Source of the DNA: Nocardia concava NBRC 100430
GTDB taxonomy: Bacteria; Actinomycetota; Actinomycetes; Mycobacteriales; Mycobacteriaceae
Reading direction: 5' to 3'
Assembly: GCF_000308815.1 (NCBI RefSeq)
Contig: NZ_BAFX01000206.1
Coordinates: 79,522-143,521 of the forward strand
Length of the DNA: 64,000 bases
Shown: piece by piece, positions 1-11,700 of the stretch
Position numbering within the stretch: the stretch's first letter is position 1
Layout: the number at the start of each line of letters is the position of its first letter
Program-made: the position numbers and the translations under genes
Notes under the pieces: model-generated
Databases searched by the model: none
Told to the model about the DNA's origin: nothing
Seen by the model: only the letters and a program-made list of their open reading frames with translations

Positions 1-3000
1 CCGGCCTTGCGGCCGTGCAGGATCCCGGCATGCAGGGCCGCGTCGAACAGTGCGGGATGGATCCCGAAACCGTCGGCGTCCTGCGGATCCGGCAGCGCGA
101 CCTCGGCGAAAAGCTCATCGCCGCGTTGCCACGCCGCCCGCAGCCCCTGGAAGAACGGACCGTACCCGTATCCGAGTGCGAACAGCTCGTCGTAGGCGCC
201 GTCGACGTCGAGCGGCTGCGCGCCGACCGGAGGCCAGGTGGCCAGGTCGAAATCGGCTGCCACGTCGTGGGATCCGGCATCCATGGCGAGGACACCCTCG
301 GCGTGCAGCACCCACGGACCTTCGGCCGCCTGACGGGAATGCACGCGCAGCCGTCGGCGACCGGTGTCGTCCGCGTCGGCCACCACGACCTGCACCGCGA
401 CGCTGCCCTCGGCGGGGAGGGGCAGCGGTGTGTGCAGGATGAGTTCCTCGACGACATCGCAGCCCAGTAGGCCGCCGACATGCGCGGCCAATTCGACGAA
501 TCCGGTACCGGGTAGCAGCACCGTGCCGTGCACGCTGTGGTCGGCGAGCCACTCCGCCGAGTCCAGGGACCACCGGCCGGTGAAGGTCAGCTGACCCGAA
601 TCAGCGTGCGGCACAACGGCACCCAGCAGTGGATGGTCCACCGTCTCGAGCCCGGCGTCGGTCACGCCGCCCAGCTCGGTGCCCCACGACTGCGCGAGCA
701 GCTTCCGGGCATCGAGCCAGTACCGCTCGCGCTGGAAGGCATAGGTGGGCAGGTCGATTCGCTGTGCGGAGGTACCGGCATAGAACCGGGACCAATCCAC
801 CTCGGCACCGGACACGAACAATCCGGCCACTCCGGCCAGCACGGTGGCGGCATCGGCGCGATCTCGCCGCACCAGCGCCACCGCGCCCTCCGCGATCTGC
901 GCGACCATCGGGGTCAGCACCGCGTCCGGACCGATCTCGGCGAATCGCGACACACCCGAATCCACCATCGTGGCAACGGCATCGGCGAACCGCACCGTGT
1001 CGCGGACCTGGCCGACCCAGTACCGCGGATCGGTCATCTCGCCGGTGACAATCGCACCGGTCACGGTCGACACCAGCGGAATCATCGGCTCGGCGAAGGT
1101 CAAACCCTCGATCGCCGAGGCGAATTCGGCCAGCATGGGTTCCATCAGCGCCGAGTGGAAGGCGTGCGAGACCCGCAAACGACGGGTGCGCCAGCCACGT
1201 TCGACGCACGTTTCGACAACGGCGAGGACCTCATCCTCGATACCGGAGAGCACCACCGACGACGGCCCGTTCAACGCCGCGATCGCGACCCCTTCGGTCA
1301 GCAGGGGCGTCACATCGGCCTGCGACGCGCCGACGGCGACCATCGCGCCGCCGCCGGGCAGGGCCTGCATCAACCGGCCACGGGCGGCCACCAGCACGCA
1401 CGCGTCGGCCAGCGACAGCACCCCCGCCACATGCGCGGCGGCCGCTTCACCGATCGAGTGGCCCGCGACCATATCGGGTCGCACGCCCCATGATTCGAGC
1501 AATCGGTAGAGCGCGACCTCGAAGGCGAACAACCCGGCCTGCGCGTACACCGTCCGATCGACGAGGTCCTCGGACGCCAGCGCGACACTCAGCGAATCCG
1601 GCTGCCCCAGAAGGGGATCGATCTCGGCCACGATCGCATCGAAATGCTCGGCGAACACCGGATAGGCCCGACGCAACTCGTTCGCCATCCCGGCCCACTG
1701 CGCACCCTGACCGGAGAACACCAGCCCGGTCGAACCCGGAATCACGCGACCGGACACCAGACCCGGCGACTGCGCGCCCTCGGCGAGCGCCCGGGTCCCC
1801 GACAGCAGAGCATTTCGGTTGTCCCCGAGGACAACTGCGCGCTGCTCGAAGACGCCGCGTGTGGAGGCCAGCGAGAAGCCGACGTCCGCCGGATCCAGAT
1901 CGCGCTCTGCCACAGCCGAGACCAGCCGTCCGGCTTGAGCGGCGAGTGCCGCACCGCTGCGCGCCGAGACGACCCACGGCAGCAGCCCGTCGACGCGCAC
2001 GGCCTCGTCTCGATCCGAGGTCCGAGCCGATTCCGCCGCCGCTTCGATGACGACGTGCGCATTGGTGCCGCTGATACCGAAGGACGAAACTCCGGCGCGC
2101 CGCGGCCGATTCACCTCCGGCCACGCCACCGGCTCGGTCAGCAATTCGATCTGTCCCGCCGACCAATCCACCTTGCTCGACGGCCGATCCACGTGCAACG
2201 TCCGCGGCAGTAGCCCGTGCCGCATGGCCATCACCATCTTGATGACGCCACCCACACCGGCCGCGGCCTGCGCGTGCCCGATATTGGATTTCAGCGAGCC
2301 CAACCACAACGGCCGGTCCGCGGCGCGCTCCTGGCCGTAGGTGTCCAGCAGCGCCTGGGCCTCGATCGGATCGCCCAGCGTGGTACCGGTGCCGTGCGCT
2401 TCCACCACGTCGACGTCGCTCGGCGTGATCCGCGCATTGGCGAGCGCCTGCCGGATCACCCGCCGCTGTGAGGGACCGTTCGGTGCCGTCAAACCATTCG
2501 ACGCACCATCCTGATTCACCGCCGAACCGGCGATCACCGCGAGCACCTCGTGCCCGTTGCGCCGGGCGTCGGACAACCGCTCCAGCACCAGCACACCGGC
2601 GCCCTCGGACCACGCCACACCGTCGGCGGCGTCGGCGAACGACTTGCTCCGCCCGTCGGGGGCCAGCCCGCGCTGGCGGCTGAATTCGACGAAGACCTCG
2701 GGTGTCGCCATCACGGCCACACCGCCCGCCAGGGCCAGATCGGATTCGCCCGAACGCAGGGACTGCCCGGCCAGGTGCATGGCCACCAGCGACGACGAAC
2801 ACGCCGTGTCCACGGTGACCGACGGGCCTTCCAGCCCGAGGACGTACGAAACTCGGCCGGAGGCAATGGATCCGGAGTTCGCGTTGGCCGGGTAGTCGTG
2901 GTACATCATGCCCGCGAAAACGCCGGTGGCACTGCCGCGCAGCGTGGCCGGATCGATGCCCGCCCGTTCGAGGGCCTCCCACGAGGTCTCCAGCAGCAGG

Positions 3001-6000
3001 AACTGCTGTGGATCCATCGTCGCGGCCTCGTTGGGGCTGATCCCGAAGAACGCCGGATCGAATTCGCCTGCGGTGTGCAGGAATCCACCTTGACGGGTGT
3101 AGGTGGTGTTCGGCTTCTCGCCGGTGGGGTCGTAGATCCGCTCGGTGTCCCACCCGCGATTGCCCGGGAACTCCGAGGTCGCGTCGACGCCGTCGAAGAC
3201 CAATTTCCAGAGGTCCTCGGGCGAGGTGACGCCGCCCGGGTACCGGCACGCCATGCCGACGATCGCAATCGGTTCGTCGGCAACGACTTTCGCGGTGACC
3301 GCGGTGTCCTTCGCAGTGCCGGTCAACTTGTCGGCCAGATGCTCGGCCAGAGCCTGCGGTGTGGGGTAGTCGAAGATGACGGCGGCTGGAAGCGATAGTC
3401 CAATGGCGGTCTTGAGCCGATTGCGCAGTTCGACGGCGCTCAGGGAGTCGAAACCCAAGTCCTGGAACGTGCGGCCGGGCTCGATCGAAGCCGCACCGTC
3501 GTTGCCGCGCACGGCCGCGATCTGGGTGCGAACGGTGTCGAAGACCAGCTGCCGCTGCCGTTCGAGGTCCAGGCCCGAAAGCCGTTGCTGTAGACCGGAG
3601 ACCGGAGACGATGTCACCGCACGGCGACGGGGCGCGGGTGCAAGTTCCCGCAGCACAGTGGGAAGCAGCCCGGATTCGGCCTGGTCGCGGAGCGCGGCGG
3701 TGTCGAGGGTCGCGATCACCGCGTGCGGCGCGTTGCGTCGCAGTGCCGCGGCCCAACCGGTCATCGCCTGCTCGTCGGTGAGCGCGGTGAATCCGCCGCG
3801 GCTCAGCCGCGCCAAGTCGGATTCCTGAAGGTGTGCGGTCATGCCGCGAGAGCGGGCCCACGGACCCCACGCCAGTGATTGACCGGCGAGCCCGCGTGCC
3901 CGGCGGTGGGCGACCAGTGCGTCGAGGAAGGTGTTCGCGGCCGCGTAATTGCCCTGGCCCGGGCCGCCGAGGGTGGCCGAGACCGACGAGAACACCACGA
4001 ACGCGGCCAGATTCAGGTCCGCGGTCGCTTCGTGCAGATGCCAGGCGGCGTCGGCCTTCGGGGCCAGCACCGCGTTCATCCGTTGCGGGGTCAAGGACGC
4101 GATGGTTCCGTCGTCGAGGACACCTGCGGCATGGATGACACCGGTCAGGGGCCACTCGGCCGGTACCGCTGCAATCAGCTCGGCCACCGCTGCGGCGTCC
4201 GCGACGTCACAGGCCACGACCTGCACCCGGGCACCCAGCTGCTCCAGTTCGGCGGACAGGGCGGCCGCGCCCTCGGCGTGCGGACCGCTGCGGCTGGCCA
4301 GCAGCAACGACCGCACGCCGTGCTCGACCACCACGTGCCGGGCCATGACCGCGCCCAAACCGCCTGTGCCGCCGGTGATCAGCACCGTTCCCGTGCCGAA
4401 CGCGGCTGACTCGCCGCCGCTGTCGGTGCGTTCGTTCGCGGGCCGGACCAGGCGAGCGGTGTGGGTGACGCCGCCGCGCATGACCACCTGCGGTTCACCC
4501 ACCGCCACGATGGCGGACGCGAGTTGCTCGTCCACGCCGGTATCGCTGTCCACCAAGATGATTCGGCCCGGCTCCTCGGCCTGGGCGGCACGCACCAAAC
4601 CCCACACCGCCGCGCCGGGGAGGTCGGTGAGCTCCTCATCGGGCAGGGCGACCGCACTGCGGGTGGAGATCAGCAGCGTGCTCGCCGCGAACCGCTCCTG
4701 GGCCGTCCATTCCTGCAATACCGCGAGGACACGGGCGATTTCGTCATGGGTGGCGGTCACTACATCGGTACCGTCGGTGTCGTTCCATCCGGCACCGGCT
4801 TCGACGAGCACCACCGGCGGAATCTGCGCGGCGTCATCCAGGCTGTCCCAGCGCCCAACCTCGGCATCGATCGCGGGCCGCGCGGCCGTAGCCGGTGACC
4901 ACACGAGTTCCAGGACCGGTTCGGCCACGCCACGCGATGCGGCCGCGACGAGCTGCTCGATCGGCATCGGCCGTGCCGCAACCGATCCCGACAGGACCGG
5001 CTGCCCGTATTCGTCGGCCACCCGCACCGACATCGATGATCCGGCCGGGGTCAGCCGCACCCGCAGCACGGCAGCTTCCGTGGCGTGCAGTTGCACCGAG
5101 TCCCACGCGAACGGCAGGGCAACCTGTCCGGCCGGGACCGTGAACAGCGAATCCGGTTGCCCTGCAGCGCCTTCAATCGCACCGGTCAGGTAACCGGCGT
5201 GCAAGGCGGCGTCCAGCAGCGCCGGATGGATGCCGAAACCTTCGACACGCACCCCGGTCTCAGCATCGGCGGCGATCTCGGCGAACACCTCATCGCCGCG
5301 CCGCCACAGCGCCCGCACACCCTGGAAGGCAGGGCCGTACTCGTAACCACGGGCGAACAAACTCGAATACGCTGCGGCGACCTCGATTTCGTCCGCAGCG
5401 GTCGGCGGCCACGCCTCGGCGAGGGGTTCGCCGGCACCGTCGGCGACGGTCAGCGTGCCTCGCGCATGCAACACCCAGTCGTCATCGTCGCGTTCACCAC
5501 GGGAGTAGACGGCGACCGGCCGTTGCCCGTCCTCGTGTCCGCCGACGACGACCTGGATCTGCACACCGCCCGTCGCGGGCAGCAGCAGCGGAGCCTGCAG
5601 GGTCAGCTCCTCGATCACCGGGCAGCCGACCTCGATTCCGGCCCGCAGCACCAGCTCCGCGAAACCGGTTCCCGGCAACAGCGCCGCGCCGCCGATCACG
5701 TGATCGGCGAGCCACGGCTGGGCAGCGAGCGACAGTCGCCCGGTCAGCAAGACCTCGCCCGACTCCGGTGCCGACACCACCGCGCCCAGCAGCGGATGCT
5801 CGACCGCACCCAGACCCGCGGCCTCGACCCCGGAGTTGCCTCCGACCGGGTCGACCCAGTAGCGGCGACGCTGGAACGCGTAGGTGGGCAACGGGACTCG
5901 CGCGACCGGGCGTCCGGTGTACAGCGCCGTCCATTCGACATCGACGCCGATGGCATGCGCCTGCGCGAGGCAGGTCACGAACTGCTCGACCTCGGCCCGC

Positions 6001-8702
6001 CCGCGGCGGGCTCCGGCCATGACCGCCGCCTGCGCTTCGACCTTCTCCGACAGGCACTGCCGGGTCATCGCGGTCAGCACCGCATCGGGGCCGATCTCGA
6101 GGAATCGGCGCATGCCCTCGGCCACCAGGGTTTCCACACCGCGAGCGAACCGAACGGCCTCGCGGACCTGACGGACCCAGTAGGCCGGTTCGAGCACCTC
6201 GTCACCGGCCATCCGGCCGGAGAGATTCGATACCAGTGGAATGTTCGGGCGACGGTAGGTCAACGACCGTGCGACGGTGGCGAATTCGGCCAGCATCGGA
6301 TCCATCAGATGGGAATGGAACGCATGCGAAACCCGCAGCCGCGAGGTCTGCCAGCCGCGCTCCGCGCACCGCTGCGCGAGCGCCGTCACCGCCTCCTCGT
6401 CGCCCGAGACGACCACGGCAGCAGGCGAGTTCACGGCGGCAATGGCCAACCCCGCGTCGGCGAGCAGCGGAGAGACCGCGTCTTCGCTCGCCGCGATCGC
6501 GAGCATCGCGCCCCCGACAGGCAGCCGCCCCATGAGCCGCCCGCGCGCCGCGACCAGGCGGCACGCGTCTTGCAGCGACCACACACCGGCGAGGTGCGCG
6601 GCGGCCAACTCTCCGATCGAATGCCCGATCAGCGCATCCGGCGTCACGCCGAAGGATTCGAGGAGCCGGTACAGCGCGACCTCAAACGCGAATAGTGCAG
6701 GCTGCGTGAACTCGGTGCGGTGCAACGATTCACTCGTCATCCCGGCGTGTTTTTGGCCGGGATCCACATCGGGCTGCTGGATTCCGGCCAAAAGCACGCC
6801 GGAATGACGGGGGGACTTGTCGCCGAACATCACGTCTTTCAGCGAGCACCCCAGCAGCGGATCGAACTGCGCGCACACTTCGTCCAGCGCGGCCGCGAAT
6901 ACCGGAAACGCCTCGTACAGTTCGCGACCCATGCCGACTCGCTGGGCGCCCTGTCCGGTACACAGGAAGGCGGTCTTGCGCGTCACCGCTCGGCCCGTGG
7001 TGATGTCGCCTGCCGCTCCGTGCTCAGCGAGCTCCGCCAGTCCGGCGAGCATGGCGTCCCGGTCGCCCGCCACCACGGCGGCCCGCCACTCCAATTGCGA
7101 GCGGCCGGTGACCAGTGAATAGCCGATATCGCCGACCGTCAGGTCGGGACGTTCGCGCACCCACTCCAGCAGTTTGGCCGCCTGTGCGCGCACGCCGTCC
7201 TCGGTCTTCGAGGAGAGCGGCAAGGCGGCGATCTCGGAGGCCACCACCGCGGCACCGGAACCCGCCTCGTTCTCCGGAGCGGCCGCGGCCTCCACCGGAG
7301 CGGGCGCCTCTTCCAGGATCACATGCGTATTGGTGCCGCTGGCGCCGAAGGACGACACACCGGCCCGCCGCACCCGCTCGCCCGCCGGCCACGGCTCGGC
7401 CGAGGTCAGCAGCCGCACATTGCCCGCGGACCAGTCCACATGCGGTGTCGGGGTATCGATATGCAGTGTGGCGGGCAGTGTTTCGTGCCGCATCGCCTGC
7501 ACCATCTTGATCACGCCACCGACGCCCGCCGCGGCGGAGGTGTGCCCGATGTTCGACTTGAGCGATCCGATCCGCAGCGGTTCGCCGTCGCGACCGCGAC
7601 CGTAGGTGACGATCAGCGCCCGCGCCTCGATCGGGTCGCCGAGCTGGGTACCGGTGCCGTGCGCCTCGACCGCGTCGATATCGGCCGGGGACAGACCCGC
7701 ATTGGCGAGCGCCTGCGCGATCACCTTCTCCTGCGACGGCCCGTTCGGCGCGGTCAGGCGAGAGCTGGTCCCGTCCTGGTTCACCGCGCTGCCGCGCACC
7801 ACCGCGAGGATGGGATGACCATTGCGGCGCGCGTCCGAGAGCCGCTCGACCACGAGCATGCCGAGACCGTCGGAGAATCCGGTCCCGTTGGCCCCGGCCC
7901 CGAAGGCCCGGCACCGGCCGTCCGGGGACAGCGCGCGCTGCCGGGCGAAGCTGATGAGCTGGGCGGGATCCGACATCACGGTGACACCGCCGACCAGGGC
8001 CAGCGACGTCTCGCCCTGGCGCAGCGCCTGGCAGGCGAGATGCAGGGCCACCAGCGACGACGAGCACGCGGTGTCCACCGACAGCGCCGGGCCCTTGAAT
8101 CCGAGGCTGAACGACACCCGCCCGGACAGGATGCTGGCCGAAACACCCGGGTGCGCATTGCCTTCGGATTCGGCGCTGTGACCGGGCGCGCCGACGCGGC
8201 GGCCGTAGTCGAAGTGCATCACACCCGCGTAGACGCCGGTATCGCTGTCCCGCAGCGACTCCGGATCGATGCCCGCGTTTTCCAAGGCCTCCCAGGACGC
8301 TTCGAGGAACAGCCGCTGCTGCGGATCCATCGCCTCCGCCGTACGCGGTCCGAGGCCGAAGAATCCGGCATCGAAATCGGCTGCGCCATCGAGGAATCCA
8401 CCCTCCCGGGTGTAGACCGTCCCGGGCACGTCCGGGTCGGTGTCGAACAGCCGCTCGAGATCCCAGCCGCGGTCGGTGGGGAAGGGGCCGATCGCGTCGG
8501 TGCCGGAGGCGACCAGATCCCACAGCTTGTCCGGAGTGTCGACACCGCCCGGGTAGCGGCAGCTCATGCCGACGATCGCGAGCGGCTCCCCGGCCTGGTC
8601 CTCCAGCTGCTGGATCCGCTTGTTGGCGGTGCGCAGATCCCCGGTGACCTTCCGCAGGTACCGGCTGAGGCGTTCCTCGTTGCTGCTGCTCGGATTGGTC
8701 AT
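1..8702 (-). CDS. Modular type I polyketide synthase, modules 5 and 6 (PKS C; 3' end beyond the window)
   Basis: The start codon overlaps the stop of PKS B (ATGA), with GAGGAG upstream. The N-terminal coiled coil (about residues 1-40) is a docking segment that can receive the PKS B C-terminus. Module 5: KS (about 8590-7310; active Cys213, later HGTGT and NIGH), AT (about 6990-6060; GHSIGE and HAFHS, so malonyl-type), DH (about 5810-5180; DHVIGG..PG and HPALLDAALH), KR (about 4400-3730; LDD motif, B-type) and ACP (about 3570-3320; GFDSLS). Module 6: KS (about 3290-2040; Cys1968), AT (about 1770-900; malonyl-type) and a DH that runs off the edge. The module-5 AT carries a 25-27 residue in-frame insertion made by a palindromic repeat (6736-6808), near residues 629-655. 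Each module should add an acetate unit; module 5 should leave a double bond. The remaining module-6 domains cannot be seen. Confidence 0.95.
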   Translation of the reverse strand, partial: MTNPSSSNEERLSRYLRKVTGDLRTANKRIQQLEDQAGEPLAIVGMSCRYPGGVDTPDKLWDLVASGTDAIGPFPTDRGWDLERLFDTDPDVPGTVYTREGGFLDGAADFDAGFFGLGPRTAEAMDPQQRLFLEASWEALENAGIDPESLRDSDTGVYAGVMHFDYGRRVGAPGHSAESEGNAHPGVSASILSGRVSFSLGFKGPALSVDTACSSSLVALHLACQALRQGETSLALVGGVTVMSDPAQLISFARQRALSPDGRCRAFGAGANGTGFSDGLGMLVVERLSDARRNGHPILAVVRGSAVNQDGTSSRLTAPNGPSQEKVIAQALANAGLSPADIDAVEAHGTGTQLGDPIEARALIVTYGRGRDGEPLRIGSLKSNIGHTSAAAGVGGVIKMVQAMRHETLPATLHIDTPTPHVDWSAGNVRLLTSAEPWPAGERVRRAGVSSFGASGTNTHVILEEAPAPVEAAAAPENEAGSGAAVVASEIAALPLSSKTEDGVRAQAAKLLEWVRERPDLTVGDIGYSLVTGRSQLEWRAAVVAGDRDAMLAGLAELAEHGAAGDITTGRAVTRKTAFLCTGQGAQRVGMGRELYEAFPVFAAALDEVCAQFDPLLGCSLKDVMFGDKSPRHSGVLLAGIQQPDVDPGQKHAGMTSESLHRTEFTQPALFAFEVALYRLLESFGVTPDALIGHSIGELAAAHLAGVWSLQDACRLVAARGRLMGRLPVGGAMLAIAASEDAVSPLLADAGLAIAAVNSPAAVVVSGDEEAVTALAQRCAERGWQTSRLRVSHAFHSHLMDPMLAEFATVARSLTYRRPNIPLVSNLSGRMAGDEVLEPAYWVRQVREAVRFARGVETLVAEGMRRFLEIGPDAVLTAMTRQCLSEKVEAQAAVMAGARRGRAEVEQFVTCLAQAHAIGVDVEWTALYTGRPVARVPLPTYAFQRRRYWVDPVGGNSGVEAAGLGAVEHPLLGAVVSAPESGEVLLTGRLSLAAQPWLADHVIGGAALLPGTGFAELVLRAGIEVGCPVIEELTLQAPLLLPATGGVQIQVVVGGHEDGQRPVAVYSRGERDDDDWVLHARGTLTVADGAGEPLAEAWPPTAADEIEVAAAYSSLFARGYEYGPAFQGVRALWRRGDEVFAEIAADAETGVRVEGFGIHPALLDAALHAGYLTGAIEGAAGQPDSLFTVPAGQVALPFAWDSVQLHATEAAVLRVRLTPAGSSMSVRVADEYGQPVLSGSVAARPMPIEQLVAAASRGVAEPVLELVWSPATAARPAIDAEVGRWDSLDDAAQIPPVVLVEAGAGWNDTDGTDVVTATHDEIARVLAVLQEWTAQERFAASTLLISTRSAVALPDEELTDLPGAAVWGLVRAAQAEEPGRIILVDSDTGVDEQLASAIVAVGEPQVVMRGGVTHTARLVRPANERTDSGGESAAFGTGTVLITGGTGGLGAVMARHVVVEHGVRSLLLASRSGPHAEGAAALSAELEQLGARVQVVACDVADAAAVAELIAAVPAEWPLTGVIHAAGVLDDGTIASLTPQRMNAVLAPKADAAWHLHEATADLNLAAFVVFSSVSATLGGPGQGNYAAANTFLDALVAHRRARGLAGQSLAWGPWARSRGMTAHLQESDLARLSRGGFTALTDEQAMTGWAAALRRNAPHAVIATLDTAALRDQAESGLLPTVLRELAPAPRRRAVTSSPVSGLQQRLSGLDLERQRQLVFDTVRTQIAAVRGNDGAASIEPGRTFQDLGFDSLSAVELRNRLKTAIGLSLPAAVIFDYPTPQALAEHLADKLTGTAKDTAVTAKVVADEPIAIVGMACRYPGGVTSPEDLWKLVFDGVDATSEFPGNRGWDTERIYDPTGEKPNTTYTRQGGFLHTAGEFDPAFFGISPNEAATMDPQQFLLLETSWEALERAGIDPATLRGSATGVFAGMMYHDYPANANSGSIASGRVSYVLGLEGPSVTVDTACSSSLVAMHLAGQSLRSGESDLALAGGVAVMATPEVFVEFSRQRGLAPDGRSKSFADAADGVAWSEGAGVLVLERLSDARRNGHEVLAVIAGSAVNQDGASNGLTAPNGPSQRRVIRQALANARITPSDVDVVEAHGTGTTLGDPIEAQALLDTYGQERAADRPLWLGSLKSNIGHAQAAAGVGGVIKMVMAMRHGLLPRTLHVDRPSSKVDWSAGQIELLTEPVAWPEVNRPRRAGVSSFGISGTNAHVVIEAAAESARTSDRDEAVRVDGLLPWVVSARSGAALAAQAGRLVSAVAERDLDPADVGFSLASTRGVFEQRAVVLGDNRNALLSGTRALAEGAQSPGLVSGRVIPGSTGLVFSGQGAQWAGMANELRRAYPVFAEHFDAIVAEIDPLLGQPDSLSVALASEDLVDRTVYAQAGLFAFEVALYRLLESWGVRPDMVAGHSIGEAAAAHVAGVLSLADACVLVAARGRLMQALPGGGAMVAVGASQADVTPLLTEGVAIAALNGPSSVVLSGIEDEVLAVVETCVERGWRTRRLRVSHAFHSALMEPMLAEFASAIEGLTFAEPMIPLVSTVTGAIVTGEMTDPRYWVGQVRDTVRFADAVATMVDSGVSRFAEIGPDAVLTPMVAQIAEGAVALVRRDRADAATVLAGVAGLFVSGAEVDWSRFYAGTSAQRIDLPTYAFQRERYWLDARKLLAQSWGTELGGVTDAGLETVDHPLLGAVVPHADSGQLTFTGRWSLDSAEWLADHSVHGTVLLPGTGFVELAAHVGGLLGCDVVEELILHTPLPLPAEGSVAVQVVVADADDTGRRRLRVHSRQAAEGPWVLHAEGVLAMDAGSHDVAADFDLATWPPVGAQPLDVDGAYDELFALGYGYGPFFQGLRAAWQRGDELFAEVALPDPQDADGFGIHPALFDAALHAGILHGRKA
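6736..6808. repeat. Palindromic REP/MITE-like element inserted in a PKS acyltransferase
   Basis: Two 31-bp arms (6736-6766 and 6778-6808) are inverted copies matching at 28 of 31 positions, around an 11-bp spacer. The outer ends read GTCATCCCGGC / GCCGGAATGAC and the arms contain the complement pair TTTTTGGCCGG / CCGGCCAAAAG. On the coding strand it is translated without a stop and separates VMFGD from ESLHRTEFTQ, which are nearly adjacent in the other AT domains here. The outer GTCATTCCGGC-type ends resemble dispersed palindromic repeats found in many bacterial genomes (recalled, not searched). I saw no second copy in the window. Confidence 0.85.
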
Positions 8703-11700
8703 GCTGGGCCGAACTCCTCGTCGATCAGATTAAAAAGTTCATCGTCGGAATGGGATTCGAGGTCCTCGTAGACCTCGGTGTCCCCGTAGACCTCGAGGTC
8801 CCGGTAGTCGCTGTCGGACCACGCGTCGCCCAGATGGGCGTGCAGGCGGTCGGTGATGCCGCGCAAGGCCGCGATGGTCGCGTCGGTGTTGCCGCCGTTG
8901 GCGATGATCCGCTCGACCATGGCCTCGAGCTGTGCGATTTCAGGTGGCACCGAGGCGGAGGAGACGGGTGCGGCTGACGGAGCGGGTGCGGCGGCTGGCG
9001 CGGGCGCCTCCGCCAGGGCTTGCTGCAGCAAGTAGCCCGCCAGATCTCGCGCGGTGGGGTAGTCGAACACCAGGGTCGAGGGCAGCGACATCCCTACGAC
9101 CTTCGACAGCCGGTTGCGGAACTCCACGCCGCCGAGCGAATCGAAGCCGAGTTCGTCGAAGCCGCGATCGGGATTGATGTCGTCGAGCGACTCGTAGCCC
9201 AGCACCGTGGCCGCGTGTTCGCGCACCAGGTCGAGGACGACGCCGTGCCACTTCGCCTCCGCCACCCCGTGCAGCCGCTCACCGAGCGAGGGGCCCTCGT
9301 TCACCCGCGTGGCTGTGCGGCCGCCCGCGCGAACGAATCCGCGCAGCACCGCCGGAACCGACCCGGTGTGTGCTTCCACGCGCAGCTTGTCGGTGTCGAG
9401 GTGCAGCAGCGCGGGCACGGGCTCCGCCGTGGTCAGCGATGCGTCGAAGAGCCGCAGACCGTCCTCGTGGTCCAGCGGCGTCAGGCCGAGCCGGTCCAAT
9501 CGGTTCATGGCGGTGCGATCCAGGGTGCCGGTCATGCCGAGGTCCTGTTGCCACGGACCCCAGGCCAGTGCGAGACCCGGCAGCCCTTCGGCCCGGCGGC
9601 GTAGCGCGAGGGCGTCCAGGAAGCCGTTGGCGGCAACGTAATTCGCCTGTCCGGCCGAACCGATCATGCCCGCGATGGAGGAGAACATGACGAACGCCGA
9701 GAGGTTCAGTTCCCGGGTGAGCTCGTGCAGGTGCCACGCCGCCTCGGCCTTCGGGGCGAAGACCTGGTCGATACGGTCGGTGGTGAGGCCGTCGAAGGTG
9801 CTGTCGGCGAGCACACCGGCGGCGTGCACGACGGCGGTGAGCGGGTGTTCGCCGGGCAGGTCCGCCAGCAGATTCCGCAGGGCGTCGCGGTCGGTGACAT
9901 CGCAGGCTGCGATGCGCACATGTGCGCCGTATCCGGACAGTTCCGCCGCGAGTTCCGTTGCACCGTCGGCCTGTTCGCCGCGCCGCGAGACCAGCAGCAG
10001 TCGATCGACACCGTGTGCGGTGACCAGGTGCCGGGCCAGCAGCGCTCCCAATCCGCCGGTTCCGCCCGTGATCAGGACAGTGCCCGTTCCGAATGAAATC
10101 GGCTCACCCGCAGCGGATGTCACCGGCTCCAGCCGCGGAGCAAGGACGCTGTCGCCCCGCGCCACCACCTGTGGCTCGCTCGCCGCGATGGCGGTTCGTA
10201 TCGCGTCGGCCGAAAGGTGCTGAATACCAACGCGGTCGACGTCGAGCAGCACGATTCGATCCGGATATTCGGCCTGAGCGCTGCGGATCAAGCCCGAGAC
10301 GGCGGCCGCCGCCGGATCCGGTTCGGAACCGGGCACTGTCGCCGCGTTCTCGGTCACGACAACCAGCTGCGACCGTCCGAACCGTTCGTCGGTCAGCCAG
10401 CCCCGCACCAGATCCCATGCGGCATGGAGGCGAGCACGGGCGGACTGCTGCTGTGATCCGGCGGCTTCGGACCAGACCACGACGTCGGGAACGGTCGGGT
10501 TGGTCGCCAGCGCCGCCAGATCGGAATACCGCTCGTCGATTCCGGCCACGACCGCCGCTCCGAGCACGGCCGCACTCCCGAGCGGGGCGAGTGCGTCCGG
10601 TATATCGGTTGGCGTCCAACGCAACCCGTAACGGCCAGCGCCTCCACCCGACAGCGTGGCGCGGAACTGGTCGACATCGTAGGAACGCATGACGACCTCG
10701 TCGATGGACACCACCGGGTTGCCGTCCTGGTCCACGGCCACCACGGCGATCGCCTCGTCGCTGCGCCGTACCGCCATCACCCGCATCGAGGTGACCGGGG
10801 CGGTCGTATGGAATTGCGTTGCACCCCAGCGGAACAGGAGCTTGCCCTCGGCGGGATTGCCGTCGAGATCCGACCAGATCAAGCTGACCAGCCCGGCGTG
10901 CATCACCATGTCGAACAGGCCCGGATGCAGCTGGAACCCGTCGCCGGGAACTTCAGGATTCAGGGTGATCTCGGAGAACGACATGTCATCGCTGTGCCAA
11001 GCGGCGTCGATGCCGCGGAACGACGGGCCGTATGCCAGCCCGGCGACCCGCGTCGCATGGCCCGGAATCCACTCGGTATCAACCGATTCGGCACCGACCG
11101 GCGGCCACGGCGTAGTGCGCAGCATCTCCATCAGGCCGAGGTCGATCAGCGGTCGCCCGCTCAGTACGCCGCTGGCGTTTCGCGCCCACTCGCCGCCGGG
11201 GAGGCGGTAGTGGAACGTGAAGGACCGGCGTCCCGCGCCATCCGGTTCCCGCACCAGCACCTGGAGTTCGACCTCGCCGTCCGCCGGCGGCAGGATCGGC
11301 CGCTCGAGGATGAGTTCGTCGACGACCTCGCAGCCGATGCGCCGACCGGCGACCAGCAGCATCTCCATGAGCGCGGCACTGGGAACGACCACCACGCCAT
11401 AGGTGGTGTGGTCGGTCATCCACGGGTGGGTGGGCAGCGAGAATCGGCCCGTGAACATCCACTCGTCGCGATCGGCCACCCGCACCACGTCGGTGAGCAG
11501 CGGGTGCTCCGAGGCGTCCGTACGCCGCTGTCCGAGACCGGGTTCGAGCCAATAGCGCTGGTGCTGGAAGGCATAGGTGGGCAAGCCGATTCGTGGCGTC
11601 GGGCGGTCGCCGAACAGCGGCGTCCAGTCGACGGACACGCCCGCGGTGTGCGCCTGGGCGAGCATCGTCACGAATTGCTCGACCTCGTCGTGGTCCCGGC

